A DNA stretch of 64,000 nucleotides, taken from positions 1-64,000 of the forward strand of contig CBDICS010000035.1 of NCBI GenBank assembly GCA_965277415.1, written 5' to 3'. Positions 7,477-18,034 of the stretch are shown here, piece by piece. The notes under the pieces were generated by a model. The model saw nothing but the letters and a program-made list of their open reading frames with translations, made no database searches and was not told where the DNA came from. Source of the stretch: JAHDHW01 sp965277415. GTDB taxonomy: Bacteria > Bacteroidota > Bacteroidia > Chitinophagales > Saprospiraceae. The number at the start of each line of letters is the position of its first letter. Within the stretch, counting starts at the first letter, position 1. The translations under genes were made by a program, and so were the position numbers.

Positions 7477-10464
7477 ATGAAAACTAAACATCTAATAAAA
7501 ATGCTACTTGACAAGAAAAGCTTTGGGATGGCCTCGGACAGTTTTAGGCGGTATTTTTTTTATATATTTCTCTTTAGTTTTTTATTGGCTCATAAAGTAA
7601 CTATTGCACAAGAATTGGTCTTTGTATCTTATGATTTGGTATTGAATGCAGGAGATACTACAAGGGTTGGGCACCTGGATTTAGAAGATTGCTCTTCTTT
7701 GACTTTAGGCTTGGGCTTAGGTAATCAATTATATACTTCAGATATTACTTTAGATTCGGATAGTATTTATTACCGTTTTAAACCTTTGGGTTGGACTTCC
7801 TCAGGTGACAATCTTCTTACAAGTTTAGAATTTGATCCCTATTTTACAGGAGCAGGAGAAGAACACTTCAATGAATCCTATGAAGGGATGACCTGTGATC
7901 GAATGGGCAACCTCTATCTGGCAGGAGAAAAAATAACCCGATGGAAAGATGGGATTATCAATGTCCTAGGCGATCTGCCTCCTTCGATGTATTGTCGTGG
8001 CGACCTGACTTTTCGTAAAGGGAAGCTCTACCTGTCTACGGTACAACATACATTGGTCGAAGTCGATTTAGATAATCCCATGAATAGTTCGGTAGTCATG
8101 AATTTCCCACCGAATATTCCTGAGATACATGGTCTAGCGACTATTGATACGGGTTGTGATAGTGTAGAGACTTATGCAGCAGCTTCTGAATTTATGAATG
8201 GAACCACCATCTATCGAATAGACTTTAATACCTTTACTTTAGAGGAGGTGTGTCAATATGATTTTTATGTAACTGGATTAGCGACTTATGATGAATGTAG
8301 CTTCCCAGATTGTTTGCTAAATGTAGATTTGGATCAAGACAATAGTTCTCTTGCATCAGGAGTCAACGATTTTCAGGCGGGCTATAATACTTGTTCTTTT
8401 CCACTGGCTATTGCAGATGAAGATGTCAATATTTTTTCTGAATTTGCTGAGCTCGATTCAATTCAGATTAGCTTAATTAACCCTGCTGGTATTGAAGAGT
8501 ATTTATCATTATCTGGAGTATTTAATCTGGATGTTTCAGGCAATATTTCTACAACAATTAGTTTATTAAATAATGGCAATACGACAATACAGGATTTGGA
8601 ATTTGCGATCGAACAAATTCAATATCATAATGAAGCAACTGTTCTTGTCAATGGCCTTCGAGAGATTGAATTGGTCGCACATTTTGGCCCGCATCAGAGT
8701 AGTATTGCAACTGCTTTTATTCCAATAGATATAACTGATTTTGATCCAGGGTTTATTATTGATTCTATCGTCTGTACAGGAGATGCAGACGCAGCGATCT
8801 GGACGATGCCTGATGGAGGACTGGCACCCTATGATCTTGCCTGGAGTATTAATCAATCTGGAAGCCAGATTAGTAATTTAGATACGGGCCTTTATTTTAT
8901 AAGTATTACAGATGCTTTGGCTTGTATGGATATTGATACCGTTTTGATTACTGAACCCGATCCTTTGTATGGCCTTATTTCAAACCCAGGGTTTGATACC
9001 ATCTGCGATGACGCAGGTACTTTGATGGCAATTGTGAATGGTGGAACACCTCCTTATACTTATCACTGGAACAATGGTTCACAAAATGAAGTACTCACAT
9101 CAATCACTGGAGGAAATTATACGGTGACGATTGAAGATGCGAATGCTTGCCAAACTATTGAATCTTATGATTTATTTGAAGGAACAGATGTATTGATTGA
9201 TGTCAACTTATCTGCTTGCTATGGAGAAAATATTGTAATAGACAATCAAATCTATTTGTCCGACACTTCATTTTGTAAGAGCTATTTACTGGATAATGGT
9301 TGTGACTCACTCCGCTGCTATCAAATCAGCTTTTTTGAAGAGCATTGGACAATGCTGGCGGATACCATTTGTCATGGAGATTCCTTATTTATTTTTGGCC
9401 ACTATTTTTCAACAGACACCTTATTATATCAAGTACTGACAGATATTAATGCTTGTGATAGTTTGATCGCATTTAGTTTAGAAGTGGATGATCCAATCTT
9501 GATTGATTTCGATACTAGTGGCAACCTCTGTTCAACAGGAGCAGTAGCAATTACAGTCAATGCGTTTTCAGATTATGCTTGGTCGAATGGATCAACAGAG
9601 GCTACGACTATTGCTCAATCTGAAGGTGTCTATGAAGTGACGGTGTATGATGATCATACTTGCTCTGCAAGGTCAAGCATAAGTATAGAAGCGCCGATAC
9701 TTCAAGTCTTTTGGCAAGCGAATGATCCTTCTTGTAATGGTGAGGCGGATGGCCTGATTCAGATAGATTCCATTGAGGGTGGGGCAGGGCCTTACTTAAT
9801 ACGTTTAAATAATGAGGCATTTGGTGAAAAATATTTTTATGATGATTTGGCAGCGGGCATCTATACTTTAGAAGTAGAAGATGTGAATACTTGTAAGGGA
9901 CAAGCGAGTATAACATTAAACGAACCTATGCATTTATATATAGATAGCGACACAACAATTCATCTAGGACTTGGCGAATCAACTAATATTATCCTATCGA
10001 CAAATGCTATTGAGCCGAAATTGTCTTGGCAGCCTAGTGACTTTTTAACTTGTGATACTTGCTTGACAAACACGATTACTCCACAGTCTTCTATTACTTA
10101 TACAGTCAGGCTTAGCGATACTAATGACTGTAGCATTACTCATATCATAGACATCTCTGTAGATCAAAGGAGTCGTTTGTTTATACCCAATGTTTTTTCT
10201 CCCAATGATGATGGGACCAATGATGTTTTTAAAATATATGGAGATGCTTCTATTGCTCAAATTCTTGAACTACAAATTCGAAATCGCTGGGGCGATATTG
10301 TTTATGTGGATAAGGACTTTCTTCCTGATGATTCCCAAATCGGGTGGGATGCTTATTTTAAAAATCAAAAAGCAGCGGCAGGTGTATATTTGGTATATAT
10401 TGAATATGTAAATATTCTGGGACAAATAAAAAGTGAAGCAGCAACTTTAACTTTACTGCGATGA
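7477..10464 (+). CDS. Secreted SprB-repeat protein with T9SS type B sorting domain
   Basis: 995 residues. A hydrophobic secretion signal ends near residue 45 (FLFSFLLAHKVTIAQ); an internal Met at residue 18 (7528) could be the true start. Residues about 110-285 have propeller-like strand repeats (NLYLAGEKITRW, GKLYLSTVQHTLVEVDLD). Residues about 425-870 carry SprB-like repeats ending in GxYxxxxxDxxxC, for example GGTPPYTYHWNNGSQ and GGNYTVTIEDANAC. The last 90 residues (FIPNVFSPNDDGTNDVF ... IRNRWGDIVY ... AAGVYLVYIEY) are the gliding-motility-type C-terminal domain used for T9SS export and surface attachment. Probably an adhesin or gliding protein. A larger SprB-type gene follows on the same strand. 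Confidence 0.85.
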   Translation: MKTKHLIKMLLDKKSFGMASDSFRRYFFYIFLFSFLLAHKVTIAQELVFVSYDLVLNAGDTTRVGHLDLEDCSSLTLGLGLGNQLYTSDITLDSDSIYYRFKPLGWTSSGDNLLTSLEFDPYFTGAGEEHFNESYEGMTCDRMGNLYLAGEKITRWKDGIINVLGDLPPSMYCRGDLTFRKGKLYLSTVQHTLVEVDLDNPMNSSVVMNFPPNIPEIHGLATIDTGCDSVETYAAASEFMNGTTIYRIDFNTFTLEEVCQYDFYVTGLATYDECSFPDCLLNVDLDQDNSSLASGVNDFQAGYNTCSFPLAIADEDVNIFSEFAELDSIQISLINPAGIEEYLSLSGVFNLDVSGNISTTISLLNNGNTTIQDLEFAIEQIQYHNEATVLVNGLREIELVAHFGPHQSSIATAFIPIDITDFDPGFIIDSIVCTGDADAAIWTMPDGGLAPYDLAWSINQSGSQISNLDTGLYFISITDALACMDIDTVLITEPDPLYGLISNPGFDTICDDAGTLMAIVNGGTPPYTYHWNNGSQNEVLTSITGGNYTVTIEDANACQTIESYDLFEGTDVLIDVNLSACYGENIVIDNQIYLSDTSFCKSYLLDNGCDSLRCYQISFFEEHWTMLADTICHGDSLFIFGHYFSTDTLLYQVLTDINACDSLIAFSLEVDDPILIDFDTSGNLCSTGAVAITVNAFSDYAWSNGSTEATTIAQSEGVYEVTVYDDHTCSARSSISIEAPILQVFWQANDPSCNGEADGLIQIDSIEGGAGPYLIRLNNEAFGEKYFYDDLAAGIYTLEVEDVNTCKGQASITLNEPMHLYIDSDTTIHLGLGESTNIILSTNAIEPKLSWQPSDFLTCDTCLTNTITPQSSITYTVRLSDTNDCSITHIIDISVDQRSRLFIPNVFSPNDDGTNDVFKIYGDASIAQILELQIRNRWGDIVYVDKDFLPDDSQIGWDAYFKNQKAAAGVYLVYIEYVNILGQIKSEAATLTLLR

Positions 10465-10630
10465 ATGGCTAATACTTGATCGTAAACCACAAATTTTATT
10501 TATGGGACTATACCTGACGCGGAGTGCATTTATTTTTCCAAACCAATCAACGCCAGTATAATCATACAAGCAATGTATAATACGATTGATTTCTAAAAAA
10601 TACCTATGCTTGTTTCCTAAAAAGAAGCCG

Positions 10631-10670
10631 TCCGGTTTTGTCCAAAAATGTCCGGTTTTGTCCGGTTTTT
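10631..10670. repeat. Short tandem TCCGGTTTTG repeats
   Basis: TCCGGTTTTG occurs at 10631 and 10651 and, with its last base as T, at 10661. The same motif recurs at 53639 inside an inverted-repeat element, so it may be a mobile-element end. Confidence 0.5.
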
Positions 10671-10674
10671 TTAC

Positions 10675-10705
10675 TTGTATCGCGCTTTAATATACTATAC
10701 CTTTG
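10675..10705 (+). promoter_or_regulatory. Candidate Bacteroidota sigma-A promoter
   Basis: TTG at 10675-10677, a 20-base spacer and TACCTTTG at 10698-10705 match the TTG-N19/20-TAnnTTTG promoter of the phylum. It would give a leader of roughly 165 bases before the gene at 10875. Confidence 0.5.
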
Positions 10706-10874
10706 TTAAAGATAATAGCCTCTGAAAAGGCATGAATTTTACTATGGCTGTTCATAGTAAATGTCTGATTTATAAGTTTAAACTCATTCTTTTTTTTAAG
10801 TAATTAACAAATGCTTTCTTCCATTTTGATGGAAAGAAAGCTGGCTTACTATTGCTTCGACAAAATACAAAGTT

Positions 10875-13800
10875 ATGAAAAACATAAAATTACCTATTAA
10901 AATAGCCAGTCGATTTAAATACTTATTCATTCTTATTTTTAGCCTTATTGGTTTCGAAATATTCGCGACTATCGCTGTGACAAATATTCAACATACGACT
11001 AGTGGTGGATGTGATGGAACTATTGAAATATTGACTACGGGGACTGCTGGTCCATTTTCAATTGAATTATATTATGATAATGATGGGACATTAGAATTCC
11101 AAGAGGAGCTTGAAGATCATATTGGACCATTTACTTTTACAGATCTCTGTTCTGGTAATTATACCCTCTTGGTTGATAATCAATACAGTTGCGAAAAGGT
11201 ATTGGAGGCTGAGCTTTTAGTTTGTGAAGACTTTCCATTTTCTATATCAGGTGATGTCATTGATGTTTGTTTTGGTCAGGATGCTCAGATCAGCTTAAGT
11301 GTTTCAGGTGGTACGGATGAAAACTATAATTTTCTCTGGAATGATGGCGCACAAACTCAAAATCGTTCTGGACTGTCGGAAGGTCTTTACTCGCTTACAG
11401 TGACTGACGGTGGAGGCTGTACAGCAGAACAGAGTTTTGAAGTAGAAAGCAATTATGATCCTGACTTCGCTATTCAAATCAATTCTACAGGTTGTATTTG
11501 TCCGGGCGGATACGGGACGATCGATATTGCGGTGATGGGGAATTCGGGACCTTATACTTTTCAATGGACGGGTGAAGGAAATTTTTCCTCAGCGGAAGAG
11601 GATGTTGAAGTTTGGGAAATAGGGGCTTATTATGTCGAAATCATTAACGTGCATGGTTGTGTGGTTAACCAAGACTTTGATATTGGCCTCTGCGACTTCA
11701 ATTTCTCCAATTTTCAAACAAATATCAATCACAGTTGCTCAGGCACGAATAGTGGCAGCATCAATATAGAAGTCAATGATATCGCCGAATCACCTTATCA
11801 TTTTATATGGACGAATGTAGAAGGAGAGATATTATTAGAGCTTACTAATGAGACGGGGTATAGTGTACTTGAAGATCTTGATGCCGGGACTTATTTTGTT
11901 CTAGTCGTTTCAGCTAATGGTTGTTCTACTAGTTCTGGAGCAATGAATATTAACCATCATGATCCACCAGAAATTACTTATGTGATTAGTCCGGCCACGA
12001 GCGAAAATTCGAATGATGGAGCGATAGATTTGACTATTGATGGAGATACAGGACCTTATACTGTGGAGTGGACAGGGCCTAATAACTATACTTCAACGGA
12101 TCAGGATATTACTGACCTTGATAATGGCAATTATAAGGTCGAGGTATTCTTTGGAAATGGTGATTGTAGTATAAATGTGGATATTGAAGTAGACATCTGC
12201 GAGGATATTTGGGATGATATAGATATCTCTTCGACGGTTACACCTATGTCAATAGATCTGAATGATGGAGCGATAGATTTGACAATAGAGGGAGCAGCAG
12301 GTTATAGCCTCGAATTTATTTGGACTTATTTTGCTACAGGGGAACAGTTTTTTACAGAAGATATAGCAGGCTTATCCGCAGGAAAGTATTGTGTAAAGAT
12401 TAGGCATCCCGCTTGTCCTTCGATTCAAGAAGTGCTATGTTTTGAAATATGTGACTTTGGTTTTGATATACGATTTATTAACTATGATGATTGTAATAGT
12501 ACAACTATTTATACTCAGATAAATGGAGAAAATGCTCCTTATACTTATCAATGGTCAGATGAAACAACTAATAATTCAGGTACAGCTATCTATGGTGAGG
12601 AATACTGTGTAACGATAACAGATTTTACAGGGTGTACAGCAGAAAGATGTATTACCGTCACACCACCTAGCATGGAATTAGCTTTCAATGTAACGAATGC
12701 AAGTTATGGAAACTCTAATGGTTCGGTCAGTGTCAATGTATTAAATGGAGTGTTTGAACCTTATACTTATAGTTGGAGCAATGATGAAACTGGTTATAAA
12801 ATAGTAGGACTAAATCCAGGACAGTATTGTGTGACTGTTACTGATGATTGTGGGAATGAAATAATTGGCTGCGAAACGGTATCCTGTGAAATCAGTCCCA
12901 GTCAAGTTTCTGCTGATATTACTAATGTAGCTTGTGGAGCTAGCTCTGTTTCGGGGGCGATTGACCTTACCGTCAATTTAGATGATTTGCCGAATGCTGT
13001 CAATATTTATAGTTGGAGTAATGGTGCAACGACGGAAGATATTTCGGATTTAGCTGCGGGAGATTATAGTGTGACGATTACCAATTTCCCATCTAATTGT
13101 GTTTATACCAATACGTATACAGTAGCCATAAATGGGAAGGGCGATTTTGATTTTGATTTTGAGATTGAAGCAGGTTGTCTAGGAGGTAATGATGGTAGTA
13201 TTACTGCAACAGTTACAGGTGGCGCTGGAGATGATTACACTTATGAATGGCGTCAGTTTTTAGATCCAATGATTATCGGTACTACACCAAGTATAAATAA
13301 CCTTAATCCAAGTTGGTATGTGCTATCTGCCATAGATGCTTATGGTTGTCGGGATTATGGCTATGCTTTTTTGTCTCCTGCTGAGAATTCGCTTGATTTT
13401 GAACTAGAGATTAACCCCGAAGTCATTTGCCAGGGAGAAACAGCCTCAGTAAATGTTATCAATATTACTGGTGGAGTAGGACCGTTTGAGTATGAGTGGA
13501 GACAATTGTACCAGATACTAGATGGAGATGAAAGTATAAATGGCTTAGGTAGTGGTTGGTATTTTGTAAAGGTAACAGACTTTGAAGGGTGTACTCGGGA
13601 GAAGGCCTTCCAGATTGATACTTATTCGCAATTCGATATAGATGAAAAAATTACAAACGTTTGTGGAGATAATTTAGGAAGTATTGCTCTTACCCTTGAT
13701 GGAAATGCAGAACCAGTAACCTATTCTTGGAGTAATGGTGAAACAACTTCTGAAATTAATGATTTAGAAGCAGGTAATTATACAGTTACTGTCATAGATG

Positions 13801-16085
13801 GAAATGGTTGTGAAAGAATTGAATCCTATTCGATCCAACAAAGTAGTCTTCCAGAAGTAGATGCTAGTATTATTCAGCCGACTTGTTATGGCGATGAGAA
13901 TGGAGAAATTGAACTTTCTCCTGTTTCAGGGGGATTACCTTATACTTATGAGTGGAGTAATGGCGCTTCTGCGAATTCAATTCAAAACATTGAAGCAGGA
14001 ACTTATGAAGTAACTGTTACCAATACTTATGGCTGTACCAATACTTTTAATTATGATTTGGAATCACCCTCTGCTATTGAGATTATAGTAAATAATGTTT
14101 CACCGTCTACTGAAACCCCTGAAGAAGGTGAAATACCGACAGGCTCGATTAGTATTTCAGTAACAGGTGGTATCAGTCCTTATTCTTACGCATGGTCTGG
14201 CCCTAATTATTCAAGTACTAATGAGGATATTTCCGGTCTTTATAATGGAAATTATACAGTTACAGTTACGGATGCAAATGGCTGTGTGGAAAGTCTTCAA
14301 ATTAGTATTTGTTCTAATCCTTCTCCAATGAGTGTTTATATAAACCCATTTTTAACTGAGAATTGTGTAGCTCCTAATATTGGATCTATAAATGGTTTGG
14401 AAATTGTGGGTGGTACAATCCCATATACTTATTCTTGGTCTGGCCCAGATGGATTTACTGCCAATACCCCTCAAATTACAAACTTGAATACGGAGGGAGA
14501 ATATTGTATAACCGTTACAGATGGCTGCTATCAGCAAAGGCAAGATTGTGTACAATTGCGATGTGATTGCGATCCTTTTTATGCTTATTTAAGGGCTATT
14601 GACCCCTGTGGAGACTATCCTGGAGATGGTGATTTGGGAGGTGAAGACTCACAAATTAAACTAGGTCATATTTATCCTGTAACTGGAACATCTCCGCCGC
14701 TTACATATCATATACAATGGTCTACCGGAGATGAAGGGGTGATAACTAGGCAAATTGGACATGCCACAAATGAATGGGATTTGATTTCTGGAGTAGATGA
14801 GTTAACAGAAATAACATCCCATACTACTTATTCAGTTACCATTACAGATGAAAATGGATGCACTACAATTCCTGATCCAATCTATTATGTTGTTGGCGAG
14901 CCTGTTGTGGAAGTTAATTTGTTCCCTGCCAATGCAACAAGTAATAATACATCCAATACTTCGAGTGAAAATTATGGTCTTGGAAGTTTAGAAAGCCTTG
15001 GATATGAAAATTTGAATTTTCTGTGCCAAACAGCTAAATATTGTGGAAGTGTACAGATCGAAGACCCATGGACTGAAACAATTGATTGGAGTGCTTTAAA
15101 TTTTTATCCTGTGAATCCTAGTTTCCCGTGTTTTGGAGGAGGGACTATTACATGTCCTTTTAATGATGAAAGTTTAGGTATATATGTTCCCCCTGGACAA
15201 GGTCAATTGGTGACTACAGATAATGGAGATTGTGGTTGTGTGTTTCCTACTGGTTGGACAACGGAAAATTTAAATTTTCCGATATTTGTTAGCTGTGATA
15301 ATTTTTTATACGATGATGAGGATGATGATGACGGTGGCCCAGTTGGAAATGGAGGAGGGCCTATACAATGTCAGGGAGAATGGACATATGAAAATGATGC
15401 AGAAAACTGTGCATATGACTGGTTTTGTGATGGAAACCCTGAAGGTAGTGTGCCTGCTTATACGCTTTGTGTTCAGGTTTTGCCATCAACAGATTTTCGT
15501 TATGTTCCTCCTCAAAATGATGACGTACCTGATTGTCAAATTTTAATTGTAGAATACTGTGAAGTGAATGAATGTGATGGTTCTTCTGAATTTATACCAG
15601 TTCATTGTAATAATAGTACAGTGATATGCGGAGAATCTACTTTAAATGCTATTCTATCTGACTATGGTTATCCTGATCTTAATTGCGATAACTCTGAAAC
15701 TTGTTGCGATGATATTTATACAATGCTGCCAGATTGCCCAGTATGCTTCACCAACCCTGATGATTCAGAACTTGGACTACAAAGAGAACAAGAATGGATG
15801 CAGGCCTTTGGTCTTATTGATGACCTAGAATTAAAAGCCTTCCCCAACCCATTTACCAATGAGCTATTTGCAAAAGTCAATAGTCCTAATAGTGGACAGG
15901 TGAATATCAAGATGCTGAATATTCTAGGAGAGGAGCTACTCAATTTAAATTATGAAGTGAACAAAGGAAGTAATACCATAGATTTATCCCATATAAATGG
16001 ATTGCATACAGGTGTCTATCAAATAATAGTAAGTGATGATAAAGGCAATTACGCCATTCAAAAAGTCGTGTATCAATCTGAATGA
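10875..16085 (+). CDS. Giant SprB-repeat surface protein with T9SS type A sorting domain
   Basis: 1,736 residues. The signal peptide covers about residues 14-35 (FKYLFILIFSLIGFEIFA). Most of the protein is roughly fifteen SprB-like repeats of about 80-90 residues with the pattern GGxxPYTYxW..., a turn, then GxYxVTVTDxxGC; clear ones contain GGISPYSYAWSG, GGLPYTYEWSNG and AGNYTVTVIDGNGC. A Cys- and acidic-rich segment (YDDEDDDDGG) lies near residue 1,480. The end (LKAFPNPFTNELFAKV ... NGLHTGVYQIIVSDDKG) is a type A T9SS sorting domain, cut on export and usually replaced by a lipid anchor. SprB proteins act as mobile adhesins in gliding bacteria; that role here is inference. A stable hairpin follows the stop. 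Confidence 0.85.
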   Translation: MKNIKLPIKIASRFKYLFILIFSLIGFEIFATIAVTNIQHTTSGGCDGTIEILTTGTAGPFSIELYYDNDGTLEFQEELEDHIGPFTFTDLCSGNYTLLVDNQYSCEKVLEAELLVCEDFPFSISGDVIDVCFGQDAQISLSVSGGTDENYNFLWNDGAQTQNRSGLSEGLYSLTVTDGGGCTAEQSFEVESNYDPDFAIQINSTGCICPGGYGTIDIAVMGNSGPYTFQWTGEGNFSSAEEDVEVWEIGAYYVEIINVHGCVVNQDFDIGLCDFNFSNFQTNINHSCSGTNSGSINIEVNDIAESPYHFIWTNVEGEILLELTNETGYSVLEDLDAGTYFVLVVSANGCSTSSGAMNINHHDPPEITYVISPATSENSNDGAIDLTIDGDTGPYTVEWTGPNNYTSTDQDITDLDNGNYKVEVFFGNGDCSINVDIEVDICEDIWDDIDISSTVTPMSIDLNDGAIDLTIEGAAGYSLEFIWTYFATGEQFFTEDIAGLSAGKYCVKIRHPACPSIQEVLCFEICDFGFDIRFINYDDCNSTTIYTQINGENAPYTYQWSDETTNNSGTAIYGEEYCVTITDFTGCTAERCITVTPPSMELAFNVTNASYGNSNGSVSVNVLNGVFEPYTYSWSNDETGYKIVGLNPGQYCVTVTDDCGNEIIGCETVSCEISPSQVSADITNVACGASSVSGAIDLTVNLDDLPNAVNIYSWSNGATTEDISDLAAGDYSVTITNFPSNCVYTNTYTVAINGKGDFDFDFEIEAGCLGGNDGSITATVTGGAGDDYTYEWRQFLDPMIIGTTPSINNLNPSWYVLSAIDAYGCRDYGYAFLSPAENSLDFELEINPEVICQGETASVNVINITGGVGPFEYEWRQLYQILDGDESINGLGSGWYFVKVTDFEGCTREKAFQIDTYSQFDIDEKITNVCGDNLGSIALTLDGNAEPVTYSWSNGETTSEINDLEAGNYTVTVIDGNGCERIESYSIQQSSLPEVDASIIQPTCYGDENGEIELSPVSGGLPYTYEWSNGASANSIQNIEAGTYEVTVTNTYGCTNTFNYDLESPSAIEIIVNNVSPSTETPEEGEIPTGSISISVTGGISPYSYAWSGPNYSSTNEDISGLYNGNYTVTVTDANGCVESLQISICSNPSPMSVYINPFLTENCVAPNIGSINGLEIVGGTIPYTYSWSGPDGFTANTPQITNLNTEGEYCITVTDGCYQQRQDCVQLRCDCDPFYAYLRAIDPCGDYPGDGDLGGEDSQIKLGHIYPVTGTSPPLTYHIQWSTGDEGVITRQIGHATNEWDLISGVDELTEITSHTTYSVTITDENGCTTIPDPIYYVVGEPVVEVNLFPANATSNNTSNTSSENYGLGSLESLGYENLNFLCQTAKYCGSVQIEDPWTETIDWSALNFYPVNPSFPCFGGGTITCPFNDESLGIYVPPGQGQLVTTDNGDCGCVFPTGWTTENLNFPIFVSCDNFLYDDEDDDDGGPVGNGGGPIQCQGEWTYENDAENCAYDWFCDGNPEGSVPAYTLCVQVLPSTDFRYVPPQNDDVPDCQILIVEYCEVNECDGSSEFIPVHCNNSTVICGESTLNAILSDYGYPDLNCDNSETCCDDIYTMLPDCPVCFTNPDDSELGLQREQEWMQAFGLIDDLELKAFPNPFTNELFAKVNSPNSGQVNIKMLNILGEELLNLNYEVNKGSNTIDLSHINGLHTGVYQIIVSDDKGNYAIQKVVYQSE

Positions 16086-16094
16086 TTTTATACT

Positions 16095-16140
16095 TAGCAC
16101 GAAGTGGTTTGGAAGAACTTTCTCAAATCACTTCGTGCTA
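16095..16140. terminator. Hairpin between convergent genes
   Basis: Perfect 12-bp arms TAGCACGAAGTG / CACTTCGTGCTA with a 22-base loop, nine bases after the stop of the SprB-type gene. No T tract follows, so this may be an RNA-stabilising stem rather than a classic terminator. Confidence 0.5.
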
Positions 16141-16165
16141 CTTCATCCACATCATTAAATAACCC

Positions 16166-16244
16166 AGTATGCCAAAAGCAGCGCTCCACAAATTCCGAAG
16201 GAATGATCACATGTCCAAAGGACAATCACAAGCACAGCGATCAC
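16166..16244. repeat. Modular hairpin repeat, locus A (3 units)
   Basis: Leader GTATGCCAAAAGCAGC, then the units AATTCCGAAGGAATGATCAC, ATGTCCAAAGGACAATCAC and AGCACAGCGATCAC. Each is a short palindrome whose arms differ from unit to unit but pair with each other, set between CACA and GATCAC-like flanks. Same family as loci at 20608, 28770, 36289, 55637 and 56553. Confidence 0.7.
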
Positions 16245-16290
16245 AACATCTAACCTAAAAAACATCCCCCTATCCAAAAAAGAAATACTA

Positions 16291-17445
16291 CTACCGAAAC
16301 ACAACACAAACCGGCGTCTTAACCTCCACCGCTTCAGAATCAGTACTTAGCTTTCCCGTCTGCGCATCTCTTTTAAAAAGCTGAATCAAACCACTGTTTT
16401 GTAAAGCGACCGCTAAGTAATCTTCAGATGGACTAATTGCAAAATTACGAGGAACTGCGCCTCCGGCTGAAATACGTTGTACGATATCTAGTTTATATGA
16501 ATTCGGATTTATACTTAAAGCTATAATTTCGTTAAAATCGCCACGAAGACTAGCATAAAGAAAAAGACCATCTTTGCTGATGTGAATATCACCAGCACCA
16601 GCAAATCCTTGCTGATCTTTTGGTTTAAGGTCAATGATTTGTTTGCGTTCTTTTGATTCTTCATTCCATAGCCAGGATTCAATGGTCCCTGTCAATTCAT
16701 TGAGTACAAAAAATAATTGGCCTTCGGAATGCCACACTAAATGTCGTGGACCGCTGCCCTTTTCTATTTGGATCTTGTCATTCGGAAGGAGTCCTTGATC
16801 TGTTGCTTCATATCGAATAATTTGATTGATTCCTAAATCAACAGCATAGACATCATTAGTCATAGGATGTTGTTGAATAAAATGTGCATGTGGTTTTTGA
16901 GGGATTGAATCAAGGGCCGCTCCTTTATGGTCATGACTAATACCGGATTCTAAAGTACCATCTTCCTTGATGCGATAAGATACAATATTGCCTGATACAT
17001 AATTAGCAATATATAAAAAATGCCCATCTTGATCTGTGCTGACATAACATGGGGCATGCCCTTCCGCACTAATCTCTTGTATGGCTTTCATTTCAAAATC
17101 CTTCGGACTATATTGGATTACTTTTACGATACTTTTAGGCTCAGGAACATCAGGGCCTTGTTCACTGACAGCATAGATAATGTCATGTTTTGGAGATAAG
17201 CAGAGATAGGATGGATTTATAATATCGCTAAATGAATTGAGTAGTTTCCAATCAGTCGCCTTTGGGCCACATTCATAAATGGAGACGCCAAGCCCTTTGC
17301 CATCAACATGGCCTTCTTTCTGTGTGTAGGTGCCGATAAAGGCGAGTACTTTATTATCTTTGCTTGGCATTTTTTGTTCTTGTGTTTGACAAGCTATAAG
17401 CAATAACAAACTTATTCCTAGTGCTTGGTATAGTAGGTTTTTCAT
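16291..17445 (-). CDS. Lactonase-family beta-propeller lipoprotein
   Basis: 384 residues. N-terminus MKNLLYQALGISLLLLIACQ is a lipoprotein signal with the lipid-attached Cys at residue 19, so the protein is periplasmic or outer-membrane anchored. The body fits the 6-phosphogluconolactonase (Pgl/YbhE) seven-bladed propeller family: FIGTYTQ, a PSYLCLSP strand, GHAPCYVSTDQDGHFLYIAN, PHAHFIQQHP, GSGPRHLVWH and GDIHISKDGLFLYASLRG. Cytosolic Pgl acts in the pentose phosphate route; exported lipid-anchored versions are common in Bacteroidota and their substrate is unknown. It is convergent with the SprB-type gene. Confidence 0.8.
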   Translation of the reverse strand: MKNLLYQALGISLLLLIACQTQEQKMPSKDNKVLAFIGTYTQKEGHVDGKGLGVSIYECGPKATDWKLLNSFSDIINPSYLCLSPKHDIIYAVSEQGPDVPEPKSIVKVIQYSPKDFEMKAIQEISAEGHAPCYVSTDQDGHFLYIANYVSGNIVSYRIKEDGTLESGISHDHKGAALDSIPQKPHAHFIQQHPMTNDVYAVDLGINQIIRYEATDQGLLPNDKIQIEKGSGPRHLVWHSEGQLFFVLNELTGTIESWLWNEESKERKQIIDLKPKDQQGFAGAGDIHISKDGLFLYASLRGDFNEIIALSINPNSYKLDIVQRISAGGAVPRNFAISPSEDYLAVALQNSGLIQLFKRDAQTGKLSTDSEAVEVKTPVCVVFR

Positions 17446-17497
17446 GTGACAAACATAGGGTTTTTAAAAATTAAATAGAAAATAATTTACTTAAAGC

Positions 17498-18034
17498 ATG
17501 ATCAAACAATTCGAAAATTTTGCAATCATTGAATTTGACCCAAACCAAGGGACATCATTATTTGACCTGATTGACCGCAACAGACTTCGCCTTGAAGATT
17601 ATTTCCCAGGAACGGTTGCAGTGACTAGAACCTTAGAAGATACACTCAACTATTGTAAAGTGATTGGGCAAAGAATAAACGATAAGGCTTATTTCCCATT
17701 TATAATCATTAATCAAATTGATAATAGCTATGCGGGTTATATTGATATTAAAAGTATAGACTGGAAGATTCCTAAAGCAGAAGTAGGTTATTTTGTTGAC
17801 CACAAATATGAAGGACAAGGGCTTGTTTCAAAAAGTTTAACCTTCGTATTGGAATATATAAAAGATAAGTATGCCATAAAAAAAATATTATGTAGAGCTA
17901 GTCCGACCAATATTGGAAGCAATAAAGTGGCTATAAAAAATGGATTTGAATTAGAAGGGACAATCAGGTGTGATTTTAAAACAGCGAATGGAGAAATTGT
18001 TGATATGAACTACTATGGCAAAATTCTTCATTAG
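17498..18034 (+). CDS. GNAT N-acetyltransferase, RimL-like
   Basis: 178 residues, cytoplasmic. Fits the RimJ/RimL group of acetyl-CoA-dependent acetyltransferases: an N-terminal LFDLIDRNRLRLEDYFPGT, then GYIDIKSIDWKIPKAEVGYF and the acetyl-CoA loop region HKYEGQGLVSKSLTFVLEY, then the late ASPTNIGSNKVAIKNGFELE segment that marks the family. It probably acetylates a protein N-terminus or a small amine. Divergent from the lactonase gene, with about 52 bases between starts. Confidence 0.85.
   Translation: MIKQFENFAIIEFDPNQGTSLFDLIDRNRLRLEDYFPGTVAVTRTLEDTLNYCKVIGQRINDKAYFPFIIINQIDNSYAGYIDIKSIDWKIPKAEVGYFVDHKYEGQGLVSKSLTFVLEYIKDKYAIKKILCRASPTNIGSNKVAIKNGFELEGTIRCDFKTANGEIVDMNYYGKILH

Larger units (their letters stand above)
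10465..10874. other. Intergenic region with TCCGGTTTTG repeats and a promoter
   Basis: Three copies of TCCGGTTTTg (10631, 10651, 10661) precede a good Bacteroidota promoter (10675-10705). A stem TTTACTATG/CATAGTAAA lies at about 10,738-10,762 in the presumed 5' leader. No gene seen. Confidence 0.5.
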
